Source of the DNA: Oceanobacillus neutriphilus
GTDB taxonomy: Bacteria > Bacillota > Bacilli > Bacillales > Amphibacillaceae
Assembly: GCF_014645515.1 (NCBI RefSeq)
Contig: NZ_BMLW01000008.1
Coordinates: forward strand, 1 to 64,000
Length of the DNA: 64,000 nucleotides
Direction: 5' to 3'
The translations under genes were made by a program, and so were the position numbers. How positions within the stretch are numbered: the first letter of the stretch is position 1; every line of letters starts with the position of its first letter. A model generated the notes under the pieces. It was given only the letters and a program-made list of their open reading frames with translations, searched no databases and was not told the origin of the DNA. Shown one piece after another: positions 36,854 through 45,435 of this stretch.

Positions 36854-36893
36854 TAAAAAGGGGCTATGTCAATATTGGCAATAGCTCTTTTTC
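36854..36893 (+). terminator. Terminator after rplS
   Basis: AAAAAGGGGCTAT and ATAGCTCTTTTT form an imperfect hairpin with A-rich and T-rich ends, so it may work from both sides. Confidence 0.75.
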
Positions 36894-37026
36894 ATTGTAT
36901 AGGAAAATATAATCAGATTAGATGCAATTTAGATTTTATATATAATGTTGTGCAAATGCCGCGCCTTTTAAAGAATGGTTTATCAATTTTTCTTTTTTAT
37001 TCGGGAAAATTAATAATACTTAGAAG

Positions 37027-37055
37027 TTGTTTATCTAGTGGTTACTAGCTACAAT
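37027..37055 (+). promoter_or_regulatory. Promoter of lepB-rbgA
   Basis: TTGTTT (37027-37032), 17-base spacer, TACAAT (37050-37055), 34 bases before lepB. Confidence 0.55.
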
Positions 37056-37088
37056 AAAAGGTAGACTGAAGTTATCGGAGGAAGTCAG

Positions 37089-37637
37089 ATGACAGAGAAA
37101 GAGCAAAAAAAGAAAAAAAATGAATGGTTGGAGTGGATAAAAGCAATATTGCTTGCTGTTGCATTTGTATTCATCGTGCGAATGTTTTTATTTGCTCCTA
37201 TCGTTGTCGAAGGGCCGTCCATGCTGCCAACCCTGCATGACCGCGATCAAATGATTGTTAATAAAATTGCTTACACAATTGGGGAACCGGATCGATTTGA
37301 TATTGTTGTCTTCCATGCACCCGAGAAAAATGATTTTATCAAGCGTATCATTGGTTTACCTGGAGAGCATGTAGAAGTAAAGGATAATGTACTATATATA
37401 GACGGAGAGCCCATAGATGAGCCTTTTCTAAACGACCAGATCTATACGAATGATTTTAAGCTGGAAGAATTAGAAGAGGGTTATGAAGTGGTCCCAGAGG
37501 ACAGTGTTTTCGTAATGGGTGATAACAGGAGCAACTCGACAGACAGCCGGATTATTGGTGTTGTACCAATGGATGAGGTTGTCGGGAAAGCAAAATTTGT
37601 CTACTGGCCATTGGACCGTATACATTTCAGTGAATAA
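37089..37637 (+). CDS. lepB: Type I signal peptidase
   Basis: 182 residues. It removes signal peptides from secreted proteins at the outer face of the membrane. A Lys-rich start, one membrane segment at about 17-36, catalytic Ser44 in EGPSMLPTL and Lys85 in NDFIKRIIGLPG, and the GDNR.NS.DSR box near 141. This is the Gram-positive short form with one anchor. GGAGGAAG lies 7 bases before the ATG. Its place between rplS and rbgA differs from B. subtilis but is seen in other Bacillaceae. It fits the secretion genes ftsY and ffh nearby. Confidence 0.95.
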   Translation: MTEKEQKKKKNEWLEWIKAILLAVAFVFIVRMFLFAPIVVEGPSMLPTLHDRDQMIVNKIAYTIGEPDRFDIVVFHAPEKNDFIKRIIGLPGEHVEVKDNVLYIDGEPIDEPFLNDQIYTNDFKLEELEEGYEVVPEDSVFVMGDNRSNSTDSRIIGVVPMDEVVGKAKFVYWPLDRIHFSE

Positions 37638-37649
37638 GGAGTGAAAAAA

Positions 37650-38489
37650 ATGCCTATACAATGGTTTCCAGGTCATATGGCAAAAGCACGCAGAGAAGTG
37701 CAGGAGCAGTTAAAGCTCGTTGATTTTGTCATTGAATTAGTAGATGCAAGAGCCCCATACTCCTCACAAAATCCAATGCTGCAGGAAGTTTTAGGTCAAA
37801 AACCGAAGCTTGTTCTTTTAATGAAAAAGGATTTGGCAGATCCGGCAAAAACGGCTGAGTGGATAGAAAGCTATCAGGAAAAAGGTGTACAGGCAGCCGC
37901 AGTTGATGTGAATCAAAAAGGAGATATTCAGCAGGTTATTCAGCTGGCAAAGGCAATGGGGCAGGAAAAAATGGATAAGCTGAAAGCTAAAGGAATTAAA
38001 CCGAGACCTGCAAGAGCAATGATTGTCGGTATCCCAAATGTAGGAAAATCTACATTGATTAATCGGCTGGCCAATAAAAAAATTGCTAAGACGGGGGATC
38101 GCCCCGGAATTACGAAGCAACAATTATGGATTAAGATAAAGAAAGACTTTGAATTATTAGATACACCAGGTATTTTATGGCCGAAATTTGAGGAAGAGAT
38201 TGTAGGATATCGGCTTGCGGCAATAGGGACGATAAAAGACCAGCTGCTTCCTCTTCAAGATATAACGGCATTTGTTATTCGTTTTTTATTTGAGGAGTAT
38301 CCCAATCTTCTCAAGGAACGTTATGGCATTGAGAATAGCTCTGATATGGTAGAGTTATTTGAAGGGATAGGAAGAAAACGCGGGGCTTTGGAAAGTGGAG
38401 GACATGTGAATTTTGATAAAGTCTCAGATATTGTACTTCAGGATTTACGTTCAGGAAAGCTGGGTAAATTTACGTTGGAACAACCGTAA
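37650..38489 (+). CDS. rbgA: Ribosome assembly GTPase RbgA (YlqF)
   Basis: 279 residues. RbgA is needed for late 50S assembly and uL16 incorporation. Circularly permuted GTPase: LMKKDLAD (G4) near 54 comes before the P-loop GIPNVGKST near 126-134 and DTPGI (G3) near 171. It begins MPIQWFPGHMAKA as in relatives. AAGGAG lies 8 bases before ATG 37650; the GTG at 37641 overlaps that site and is rejected. rnhB follows after a repeat, so the B. subtilis pair rbgA-rnhB is split here. Confidence 0.95.
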   Translation: MPIQWFPGHMAKARREVQEQLKLVDFVIELVDARAPYSSQNPMLQEVLGQKPKLVLLMKKDLADPAKTAEWIESYQEKGVQAAAVDVNQKGDIQQVIQLAKAMGQEKMDKLKAKGIKPRPARAMIVGIPNVGKSTLINRLANKKIAKTGDRPGITKQQLWIKIKKDFELLDTPGILWPKFEEEIVGYRLAAIGTIKDQLLPLQDITAFVIRFLFEEYPNLLKERYGIENSSDMVELFEGIGRKRGALESGGHVNFDKVSDIVLQDLRSGKLGKFTLEQP

Positions 38490-38862
38490 ATCCCTCCCTG
38501 CTGAACTCCATAAGTTTCTACATCAAGAAAAAAGAATTTTTATTCAATCAGTAGCCTGCAGGGATTGTTCTTTGCAGGCTATTTTCTTAGAGCATAGGAA
38601 ACTATAGAATTGTAGCCTTGTGGATAACTATTTATAAAAATACAGCCGAGTCCAGCTCCGAGCGCCAAAAACTAGGAGATTTCACGTCGCGCCCTACGAT
38701 AAGTCAACATCGGTTCGTCACCTCACCGTGTTTCCTTTATCTCAGTTGCGCCGCTCCAATCTCTACGTTTTTAAGCAGGCGCTCTGCGCTTTTGTTCTTA
38801 AAAAAAGAAGATGACTTAATATGTCTGATAAAATGACGATAATAAAAGAAAGCAGGGTAGCT
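38490..38862. other. Gap between rbgA and rnhB, mostly repeat R5a
   Basis: After the rbgA stop a partly paired GCAGGGATTGTTCTTTGCAGGC hairpin region (arms GCCTGCAG near 38552 and CTGCAGGC-like near 38573) may act as a terminator. Repeat R5a fills 38641-38795. No gene is seen. Confidence 0.55.
38641..38795 (-). repeat. Repeat R5, copy a
   Basis: About 155 bp with terminal arms GAGCGCC (38659-38666 region) and GGCGCTC (38778-38784 region). Its reverse complement shares GAGATAAAGGAAACACG, CGATGTTGACTTATC and GGAGCTGGA with the copy at 48883-49036, which lies over the 3' end of xerC. Confidence 0.8.
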
Positions 38863-39633
38863 ATGAAGAAGCAGTCAATCGCAGAGATTAAAATATTGCT
38901 TAATGAAGGCAATCTGACCACTGAAGAATGGGATATACTCGTTCAAGATGATAGAAAAGGTGTGCAGACACTCATAAAATCATATCAGCGAAAAAAAGAA
39001 CGTGAGACATTATTAATAAATCAGTTTGAAGAAATGCAGCAATATGAGAACAAAGCTTTTCAAAATGGCGCAGGACGGGTTGCCGGTGTAGATGAGGTAG
39101 GGAGAGGGCCGCTTGCAGGCCCTGTTGTTGCAGCAGCAGTCATACTCCCTAAAGATTTCCGATTAATCGGCTTAAATGATTCAAAGAAACTAAAGGAAAA
39201 TGTAAGGGAAGAATATAGTGCTTATATTAAGGAGCACGCAATCAGTTATCATATTTCATTTATAAATAATCAGGTTATCGATCAAATCAACATTTATGAA
39301 GCGACTAAAAAAGCAATGTATGAAGCTTTAGCTGGTTTAACGGCATATCCTGATCATGTTTTGATTGATGCAGTCCATTTACCGAATTTAAACTGCTCTC
39401 AGGAAGCAATTATAAAGGGAGATGCATCCAGCATCAGTATTGCAGCTGCCAGTGTTTTGGCAAAAGTGGCCCGTGATCAGTTTATGAAGGAACTGCATGA
39501 GGAGTTTCCTGGATATGGCTTTAATAAAAATATGGGATATGGCACAAAAATCCATTTAGACGGGTTAGCCAAATTTGGGGTAACACCCTATCATAGAAGA
39601 TCATTTGCACCAATCAAGACATTTGGAAAATGA
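38863..39633 (+). CDS. rnhB: Ribonuclease HII
   Basis: 256 residues. It removes ribonucleotides and RNA from RNA-DNA hybrids. The catalytic signature GVDEVGRGPLAGPVVA with Asp and Glu lies near 77-92, DSKKL near 113 and the third acidic residue in LIDAVHLPN near 180. The N-terminal 70 residues are the Bacillus-type extension. The frame opens 14 codons earlier at 38821, at the edge of a repeat; ATG 38863 (MKKQSIAEIK) is chosen because relatives begin with a similar TVKDIK-type stretch, though its ribosome binding site (GCAGGG) is modest. Confidence 0.93.
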   Translation: MKKQSIAEIKILLNEGNLTTEEWDILVQDDRKGVQTLIKSYQRKKERETLLINQFEEMQQYENKAFQNGAGRVAGVDEVGRGPLAGPVVAAAVILPKDFRLIGLNDSKKLKENVREEYSAYIKEHAISYHISFINNQVIDQINIYEATKKAMYEALAGLTAYPDHVLIDAVHLPNLNCSQEAIIKGDASSISIAAASVLAKVARDQFMKELHEEFPGYGFNKNMGYGTKIHLDGLAKFGVTPYHRRSFAPIKTFGK

Positions 39634-39654
39634 TGAAGAAAAAGAGGAGAAGCT

Positions 39655-41817
39655 ATGAGGATTCAAGGAAATACAACAGCGGGAAAGTTATTGGATTCAT
39701 CAAAAGCAAGCCTGCTTAACAATTTGAAAATAGGGGACGTTTTACAAGGTACTGTAAAACAGCTCTATCCAAATCATAAAGCAGCTATTCAAATGCAGGG
39801 TAATCAGCTTATTGCCCAGCTTGAGGCTTCTCTTTCTGTTGGCGGAAAGTATTTTTTTCAAGTAACGTCCAGTGAAGGAAAAGTACCTGAATTGAAAGTA
39901 ATGACAGGTGAACAGCAAAACGGAAAACAATTAATTGGTAATCTGCTGCAACAGCTTGGTATAAAAGAAACCAGGCTATCCTCCCAGCTGGTCAGTATGC
40001 TTGTCAGAGAACAGATTCCGATGCAGAGGAGGGATCTGCTGCAGGCAGTTCAATACATACAGGATAATAAAATTTCAGCGCAGCAGGCTCAGCCGGTTCT
40101 AATGCAATTAATGAAATTGCGTATTCCCGTGACAGCAGCTTCTTTTCAAGCAATGCAAGCGTATCAGACTGGTGATTTAGGTGAAAGTTTAGCAGTACTT
40201 CAACGCTCGCTTCCACCTGGTCAGCAGCCAATGCTGCAAGCTAATTTAGAACATATTTTAAAAGGTTTCGCATCTGAAGAAAGTGCCGTACGTGCTATTT
40301 TAACTGCTGATATACAACAGGATAAACCTGTGTTATTTCCGCTTCTCCAAAGACTTGGACTTGTTTCAAAAGCACTGGATAAACAGGGATGGACAGGTGT
40401 CTTACAGCAATTGGGGCAAGCAGTCTCCCAGAATCAAACAGGAGCTGCACCATTTACTGTCAGCTTGGAAGGAATGAAGGAACAGATTAAATCTATTTTA
40501 GCGAATCAGCAGCAGCTGATAATGGAAGCTGTCGCTGCACAGGGGGGATCTGTTCCAGCACAGGACAGACCGAATTTAGCAGCTCAATTCCCGCAATATT
40601 TTTCAAATCATGCACAAGAGAATCAAGGAGCTGTCCGCCAGGTAGTTGAAGTTTTATCAGAACCTAAAAATTATCAAGTATTAGAGAGGCTTATGAACAT
40701 TTTGGAATTTTCTAATGAAAAAGCTTTGAAAATTGTGCTGACAGCAGATGCAAAGCAGGCAAACCCGGCACTATTCCCTCTTTTGCAGAACCTTGGATTT
40801 GTTCCAAAAGCGCTTGACAAACAAGGCTGGGCTAATACATTACAGCAATGGAATCCTCCTGGAGCACAAAATCCGGGAACAGTAACTCCACCTTTTACTA
40901 CAAGCGTTGAAGGAGTTAGAGAGCAGCTGCAGTCTATTTTGGGGAATAAAATGCAATTAATGACAGAAGCCAGAGTGTTATATGGAGCAATGATGCAAGG
41001 GACCAGTTTTTCTGAGCATCCCAAAGCAAATTTAGCTGCTCAATTTCCGCAGTACTTTTCAAATCCTGCTCAGGTTACGCAAGGGAATGAGGGGGCAATT
41101 CGTCCATTACTGGAATCATTAGCAGAAGCGAAAAGTTATCAAGCGATAGAACGGCTTATGAATATTTGGACAGCGTCAAGTGAAAATGTAAATAATAACC
41201 CTAAGGAGCAATTTCTGCACCAGATTCAGTGGGTTCTTCGCGATGCTGGTGTAAATGCAGAAAGCTCGTTAAAAACAGATGAAGCGAACTCGATGCAGAT
41301 GAAGCATTTATTACTGGAAATGCTTCAGAATAACAGTGGAGGGACAGGAAGAGAGAATGCTCAGCAGGTTTTGCATTTTTTAAATGGCATGCAATTAAAT
41401 AATATACATGACAGCAGTTATTTTGTTCAGGTTAATATACAGATACCCAGTCAAAAACTGGGTTTATCAAAGGATATTGATTTGCATTTTGAAGGAAAGA
41501 AAACTTCTGATGGAAACATTGACCCTGAATATTGCCGTATTATTTTTGATTTGCAGCTGCAAAGTATGAAAGAAACAATCATTGATATACATGTTCAAAA
41601 GAAGGCACTATCTATTACTGTTTATAATGATCAATCCACTACACCGGTGCTGATAGACACATTTCGACCCAATCTGCAGGAAGCATTGGAACAAATAAAT
41701 TATCAGGTAGCGTCTATTGTCTGCAAGCCTTATACAGAGGCTGATAAACAGCAGCGTCAAACAGGAAGAATAGCTGACGAAAAGGCTGGTCAGGGAAAGG
41801 TGGATTTTCGAGTGTGA
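39655..41817 (+). CDS. ylqG: YlqG, large FliK-like protein with internal duplication
   Basis: 720 residues, function unknown. It is Gln-rich and low in charge, without signal peptide or membrane segment. The C-terminal part (about 590-680) resembles the hook-length control domain of FliK in its pattern of alternating strands (QIPSQKLGLSKDIDLHFEGK). Residues about 216-361 and 362-515 are two copies of one module, each with LTAD, FPLLQ.LG.V.KALDKQGW, LAAQFPQYFSN and ERLMNI. It overlaps ylqH, a FlhB C-domain relative, by four bases; FliK and FlhB are partners in the flagellar export switch, so these two may form a related pair. In B. subtilis they lie at the same place. Confidence 0.85.
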   Translation: MRIQGNTTAGKLLDSSKASLLNNLKIGDVLQGTVKQLYPNHKAAIQMQGNQLIAQLEASLSVGGKYFFQVTSSEGKVPELKVMTGEQQNGKQLIGNLLQQLGIKETRLSSQLVSMLVREQIPMQRRDLLQAVQYIQDNKISAQQAQPVLMQLMKLRIPVTAASFQAMQAYQTGDLGESLAVLQRSLPPGQQPMLQANLEHILKGFASEESAVRAILTADIQQDKPVLFPLLQRLGLVSKALDKQGWTGVLQQLGQAVSQNQTGAAPFTVSLEGMKEQIKSILANQQQLIMEAVAAQGGSVPAQDRPNLAAQFPQYFSNHAQENQGAVRQVVEVLSEPKNYQVLERLMNILEFSNEKALKIVLTADAKQANPALFPLLQNLGFVPKALDKQGWANTLQQWNPPGAQNPGTVTPPFTTSVEGVREQLQSILGNKMQLMTEARVLYGAMMQGTSFSEHPKANLAAQFPQYFSNPAQVTQGNEGAIRPLLESLAEAKSYQAIERLMNIWTASSENVNNNPKEQFLHQIQWVLRDAGVNAESSLKTDEANSMQMKHLLLEMLQNNSGGTGRENAQQVLHFLNGMQLNNIHDSSYFVQVNIQIPSQKLGLSKDIDLHFEGKKTSDGNIDPEYCRIIFDLQLQSMKETIIDIHVQKKALSITVYNDQSTTPVLIDTFRPNLQEALEQINYQVASIVCKPYTEADKQQRQTGRIADEKAGQGKVDFRV

Positions 41818-42095
41818 ATGAGAAACGGAAAAAAGCAGTAGCCTTAAGCTATGAACAAAATATGGACGATGCCCCAAAAGTGACAGCATCCGGGAAAGGA
41901 TTTATTGCTGAAGAAATCATCGAAAGAGCTATTGAACATAATATACCAATTTTAGAGGATCCATCTTTAGTAGAGCTTCTGGGAGAACTGGATATTAATG
42001 AAAAGATTCCGGAGGAACTGTTTCAAGTAGTTTCAGAGGTGTTTGCCTTTATTTATCGGACTGATAAAGAGACTGGAAAAGAAAATTGCAGATAA
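41814..42095 (+). CDS. ylqH: YlqH, FlhB C-terminal-domain homologue
   Basis: 93 residues. It matches only the cytoplasmic export-switch domain of FlhB: KAVALSYEQ...APKVTASGKGFIAE, IPILEDPSLV and IPEELFQVVSEVFAFIY are the same order as in FlhB. The NPTH self-cleavage motif and all membrane helices are missing; the protein begins where the cleaved C-terminal fragment of FlhB would begin. The start is GTG 41814, overlapping ylqG. Its role is not known. A terminator follows. Confidence 0.88.
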   Translation: MNEKRKKAVALSYEQNMDDAPKVTASGKGFIAEEIIERAIEHNIPILEDPSLVELLGELDINEKIPEELFQVVSEVFAFIYRTDKETGKENCR

Positions 42096-42107
42096 CCCGT
42101 TTAAAAC

Positions 42108-42152
42108 GAAATAGAGAAATAATATTGGATTTGTTTTCTCTATTTCTTGTTT
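42108..42152 (+). terminator. Terminator after ylqH
   Basis: Perfect 12-bp stem GAAATAGAGAAA (42108-42119) with 42135-42146, then a T-rich tail. Confidence 0.85.
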
Positions 42153-42175
42153 ATTTTATATATTTTTAATACAAT
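42147..42175 (+). promoter_or_regulatory. Promoter of sucC-sucD
   Basis: TTGTTT (42147-42152), 17-base spacer, TACAAT (42170-42175), 34 bases before sucC; same sequence pair as at lepB. Confidence 0.5.
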
Positions 42176-42208
42176 AGTATTGCATTGATTTTGATAGGAG
42201 GATGGAAG

Positions 42209-43369
42209 ATGAACATTCATGAGTACCAAGGTAAGCAAGTTTTACGAGAATTTGGTGTAAAAGTTCCGAACGGTCATGTTGCCTATTCAGTTAACGAAGC
42301 TGTAGAAGCTGCAGAAAAGCTTGGCTCACCTGTAACCGTTGTCAAAGCACAAATCCATGCAGGTGGACGTGGAAAAGCTGGCGGTGTAAAGGTTGCGAAG
42401 AGCCTGGAGGAAGTTCGTACATATGCGGATGAAATTTTAGGGAAGACACTTGTAACACATCAAAACGGTCCTGATGGTACAGAAGTAAAACGTTTACTTA
42501 TTGAAGAAGGCTGTGATATTCAAAAAGAATATTACGTAGGGGTTGTACTTGACCGGGCAACATCCAGGGTTGTTATGATGGCGTCTGAAGAAGGCGGCAC
42601 AGAAATTGAAGAAGTGGCAGAAGCAACTCCTGAGAAAATCTTCAAAGAAGTGATTGATCCTGTTGTCGGCTTGGCACCTTATCAAGCTAGAAGACTGGCA
42701 TTTAATATTAATATACCGAATGAATTACTAGGTAAAGCAGTTAAATTTATGACAGCACTCTATGAAGCTTTTGTTGCAAAGGATTGCTCTATTGCAGAAA
42801 TCAATCCGTTGGTAACAACAGGTGATAATGAAGTGCTTGCCTTAGATGCAAAATTAAACTTTGATGATAATGCGCTGTACCGTCATCCAGACATAGCGGA
42901 ATTACGTGACTTAGGTGAAGAAGATGAAAAGGAAATACAAGCTTCCAAATATGACTTGAGCTATGTCTCATTAGATGGAAATATCGGATGTATGGTAAAC
43001 GGTGCCGGTTTAGCAATGTCTACAATGGACATTATCAAACACTATGGCGGCGATCCGGCTAACTTCCTTGATGTGGGGGGCGGTGCTACAGCTGAAAAAG
43101 TAACAGAAGCATTTAAAATCATTCTTTCAGACAAAAATGTAAAAGGAATTTTTGTAAACATTTTTGGCGGAATTATGAAATGTGATGTCATTGCTGAAGG
43201 TGTTGTAGAAGCAACCAAACAAATCGGCTTAACTATCCCGTTAGTTGTTCGTTTAGAAGGTACAAACGTAGAGCGCGGAAAACAAATTTTAGACGAATCA
43301 GGTCTGAATATTACTTCTGCAGCTTCTATGGCAGATGGCGCAGAAAAAATTGTTGCTGCAGTGAAATAA
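42209..43369 (+). CDS. sucC: Succinyl-CoA synthetase, beta subunit
   Basis: 386 residues. With SucD it forms succinate and nucleoside triphosphate from succinyl-CoA in the citric acid cycle. It begins [10 protein letters not shown] as relatives do; ATP-grasp residues are seen in [16 protein letters not shown] near 46-61, and the C-terminal domain has [12 protein letters not shown] near 316. Eight codons upstream are open in frame, but AGGAGG lies 8 bases before the ATG at 42209, inside that extension. Confidence 0.96.
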   Translation: MNIHEYQGKQVLREFGVKVPNGHVAYSVNEAVEAAEKLGSPVTVVKAQIHAGGRGKAGGVKVAKSLEEVRTYADEILGKTLVTHQNGPDGTEVKRLLIEEGCDIQKEYYVGVVLDRATSRVVMMASEEGGTEIEEVAEATPEKIFKEVIDPVVGLAPYQARRLAFNINIPNELLGKAVKFMTALYEAFVAKDCSIAEINPLVTTGDNEVLALDAKLNFDDNALYRHPDIAELRDLGEEDEKEIQASKYDLSYVSLDGNIGCMVNGAGLAMSTMDIIKHYGGDPANFLDVGGGATAEKVTEAFKIILSDKNVKGIFVNIFGGIMKCDVIAEGVVEATKQIGLTIPLVVRLEGTNVERGKQILDESGLNITSAASMADGAEKIVAAVK

Positions 43370-43430
43370 AGTAGTTACCGTATGATTACTTACAAATAAA
43401 GGACGTATAATAGGAAAGGGCGGACTTAGA

Positions 43431-44333
43431 ATGAGTGTTTATATCAATAAAGATACAAAAGTAATAGTCCAAGGGATTACAGGTGGAACTGCACGTTTCC
43501 ATACAAAGCAAATGTTAGAATATGGTACAAAAATTGTTGGCGGTGTTACTCCTAAAAAAGCAGGTACGGAAGTAGAAGGGGTTCCTGTTTTTAATACAGT
43601 GGAAGATGCAGTAAAAGCTACTGGAGCAACTGCATCTGTTATCTATGTACCGGCACCTTTTGCTGCAGATGCAATTATCGAAGCAACAGATGCGGAGCTT
43701 GATTTAGTTATCTGTATTACAGAGCATATTCCAGTAATGGACATGGTCAAAGTAAAACGCTATATGGAAGGCAAGAAAACACGTCTTGTCGGACCTAACT
43801 GCCCAGGTGTCATCACTGCTGATGAAACCAAAATTGGCATTATGCCTGGATATATTCATAAAAAAGGGCATATCGGTGTTGTTTCCCGTTCTGGTACATT
43901 AACGTATGAAGCAGTTCATCAATTAACAGAAGCTGGTTATGGACAAACAACAGCAGTTGGTATTGGTGGCGACCCGGTTAATGGAACAAACTTCATTGAT
44001 GTGTTAGATGAGTTTAATAAAGACCCTGAAACGGAAGCTGTTATCATGATTGGTGAAATCGGCGGTACAGCTGAGGAAGAAGCTGCTGAATGGGTCAAAG
44101 CCAATATGACAAAACCGGTAGTCGGATTTATCGGCGGTGTAACGGCACCTCCAGGAAAACGCATGGGTCATGCCGGTGCGATTATCTCCGGAGGGAAAGG
44201 TACAGCGGATGAAAAGATCCGTGTTATGGAGTCCTGTGGCATTAAAGTAGCAGATACACCTGCTGTAATGGGAGAAACAATGATTGCAGCATTAAAAGAA
44301 AAAGGCCTGGAAGAAAAATGTAAGACACACTAA
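43431..44333 (+). CDS. sucD: Succinyl-CoA synthetase, alpha subunit
   Basis: 300 residues. CoA-binding Rossmann domain at the N-terminus ([16 protein letters not shown] near 13-28) and ligase domain with the phosphorylated His in [18 protein letters not shown] near 245-262. GGAAAGGGCGG lies upstream of the ATG. It pairs with sucC across a 61-base gap. A two-level hairpin follows. Confidence 0.96.
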   Translation: MSVYINKDTKVIVQGITGGTARFHTKQMLEYGTKIVGGVTPKKAGTEVEGVPVFNTVEDAVKATGATASVIYVPAPFAADAIIEATDAELDLVICITEHIPVMDMVKVKRYMEGKKTRLVGPNCPGVITADETKIGIMPGYIHKKGHIGVVSRSGTLTYEAVHQLTEAGYGQTTAVGIGGDPVNGTNFIDVLDEFNKDPETEAVIMIGEIGGTAEEEAAEWVKANMTKPVVGFIGGVTAPPGKRMGHAGAIISGGKGTADEKIRVMESCGIKVADTPAVMGETMIAALKEKGLEEKCKTH

Positions 44334-44355
44334 GCCTGTTATAAATTATTTTAAA

Positions 44356-44428
44356 GAAGCCTGCCGGAATAGGAAGCTTCTATCTCACTGTCAGATAGAG
44401 GCAAGATTCTGTCCAGGCTTCTCATTTT
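44356..44428 (+). terminator. Hairpin terminator after sucD
   Basis: Outer arms GAAGCCTG (44356-44363) and CAGGCTTC (44414-44421) with TCATTTT following; an inner hairpin TATCT/AGATA sits between. The middle is long, so folding is less certain than for the other terminators. Confidence 0.55.
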
Positions 44429-44451
44429 AGCTGAAAGGGGAATTATATGCA

Positions 44452-45351
44452 TTGAATTATCATATTGATCGTCTAGATTTCATTCATCTCAGCCGATGCC
44501 GTTATGCTGGCCGCGCTTTTATCCGGAAATGGATCGAACTGGATCCTGAATTAAAAAAAATTTATCAAATTTCCTCTCAAGAATTGTCAAAAATTATTCG
44601 AATTCCTCAGAAAAAAGCACAAATCCTCTTGAAAGATCTTCATAATACCCATTTAAAAAAGAAGATTCTGGCAGAAATAAGAGAATATCATATCATCACA
44701 TTAGTTGACGAATATTATCCCAATATGTTAAATACAATTAAAGACGCACCGCTCGTTTTATACGGAGCAGGAAATCCCGATCTTTTAAAAAAACAGCCGG
44801 CGCTTAGTGTTATTGGTACAAGGAATCCATCTAATGAAGCTTTTAGAAAGCTTAACTTTGCAGTAACCCCTCTTATTGACGCTAATTGGGTTATTGTCAG
44901 CGGGATGGCCAGAGGGATTGACAGTATGGCACATCGGTTGACATTAGAGCGGGGAGGGAATACGATTGCTGTTCTGGGAAGCGGGTTTCATTCGATATAT
45001 CCACGGGAGCATATTCCTCTGTACCAGCAAATAGCAAAAGATGGGCTGGTTCTGTCAGAATATCCTCCTGATCAGCCGCCTCAAAAATATCATTTTCCAG
45101 AAAGAAATCGGATTATAAGCGGTTTGACAATGGGGACTTTAGTTATTGAGGCAATGAAGAAGAGTGGAACAATGATTACTGTTGACCAAGCTCTGGATCA
45201 AGGAAGAGATGTGTTCGCTGTTCCGGGCAGTCCACTTTTAAAACAGTGCACAGGTTGTAATGAGCTCATTCAAAATGGCGCAAAATTAATACAATCCGCC
45301 GAGGATATTTACACAGAGTGGAATTATTATTTTCAATTATTCAATAAATAG
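44452..45351 (+). CDS. dprA: DNA-processing protein DprA
   Basis: 299 residues. DprA binds incoming single-stranded DNA during transformation and loads RecA. The Rossmann-like domain is clear: SVIGTRNPS near 119, VSGMARGIDSMAH near 149, IAVLGSGFHSIYP near 171, PERNRIISGLT near 214 and the FAVPGSP segment near 258. The start is TTG 44452 with AAAGGGG 11 bases upstream; the nearby ATG at 44447 leads straight to a stop. No C-terminal winged helix is obvious. Presence of dprA hints at a competence pathway but does not prove it. Confidence 0.93.
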   Translation: MNYHIDRLDFIHLSRCRYAGRAFIRKWIELDPELKKIYQISSQELSKIIRIPQKKAQILLKDLHNTHLKKKILAEIREYHIITLVDEYYPNMLNTIKDAPLVLYGAGNPDLLKKQPALSVIGTRNPSNEAFRKLNFAVTPLIDANWVIVSGMARGIDSMAHRLTLERGGNTIAVLGSGFHSIYPREHIPLYQQIAKDGLVLSEYPPDQPPQKYHFPERNRIISGLTMGTLVIEAMKKSGTMITVDQALDQGRDVFAVPGSPLLKQCTGCNELIQNGAKLIQSAEDIYTEWNYYFQLFNK

Positions 45352-45354
45352 TGT

Positions 45355-45383
45355 TTGACAAAATCGTATTCTATCTATAATAT
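45355..45383 (+). promoter_or_regulatory. Promoter of topA
   Basis: A perfect -35 TTGACA at 45355-45360; the -10 is either TATAAT at 45376-45381 (15-base spacer) or TAATAT at 45378-45383 (17-base spacer). Confidence 0.6.
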
Positions 45384-45435
45384 TAGGAGCGATTTCTATT
45401 CGTAAATTGTCAACCTCATTATGGGAGGAACGTAC

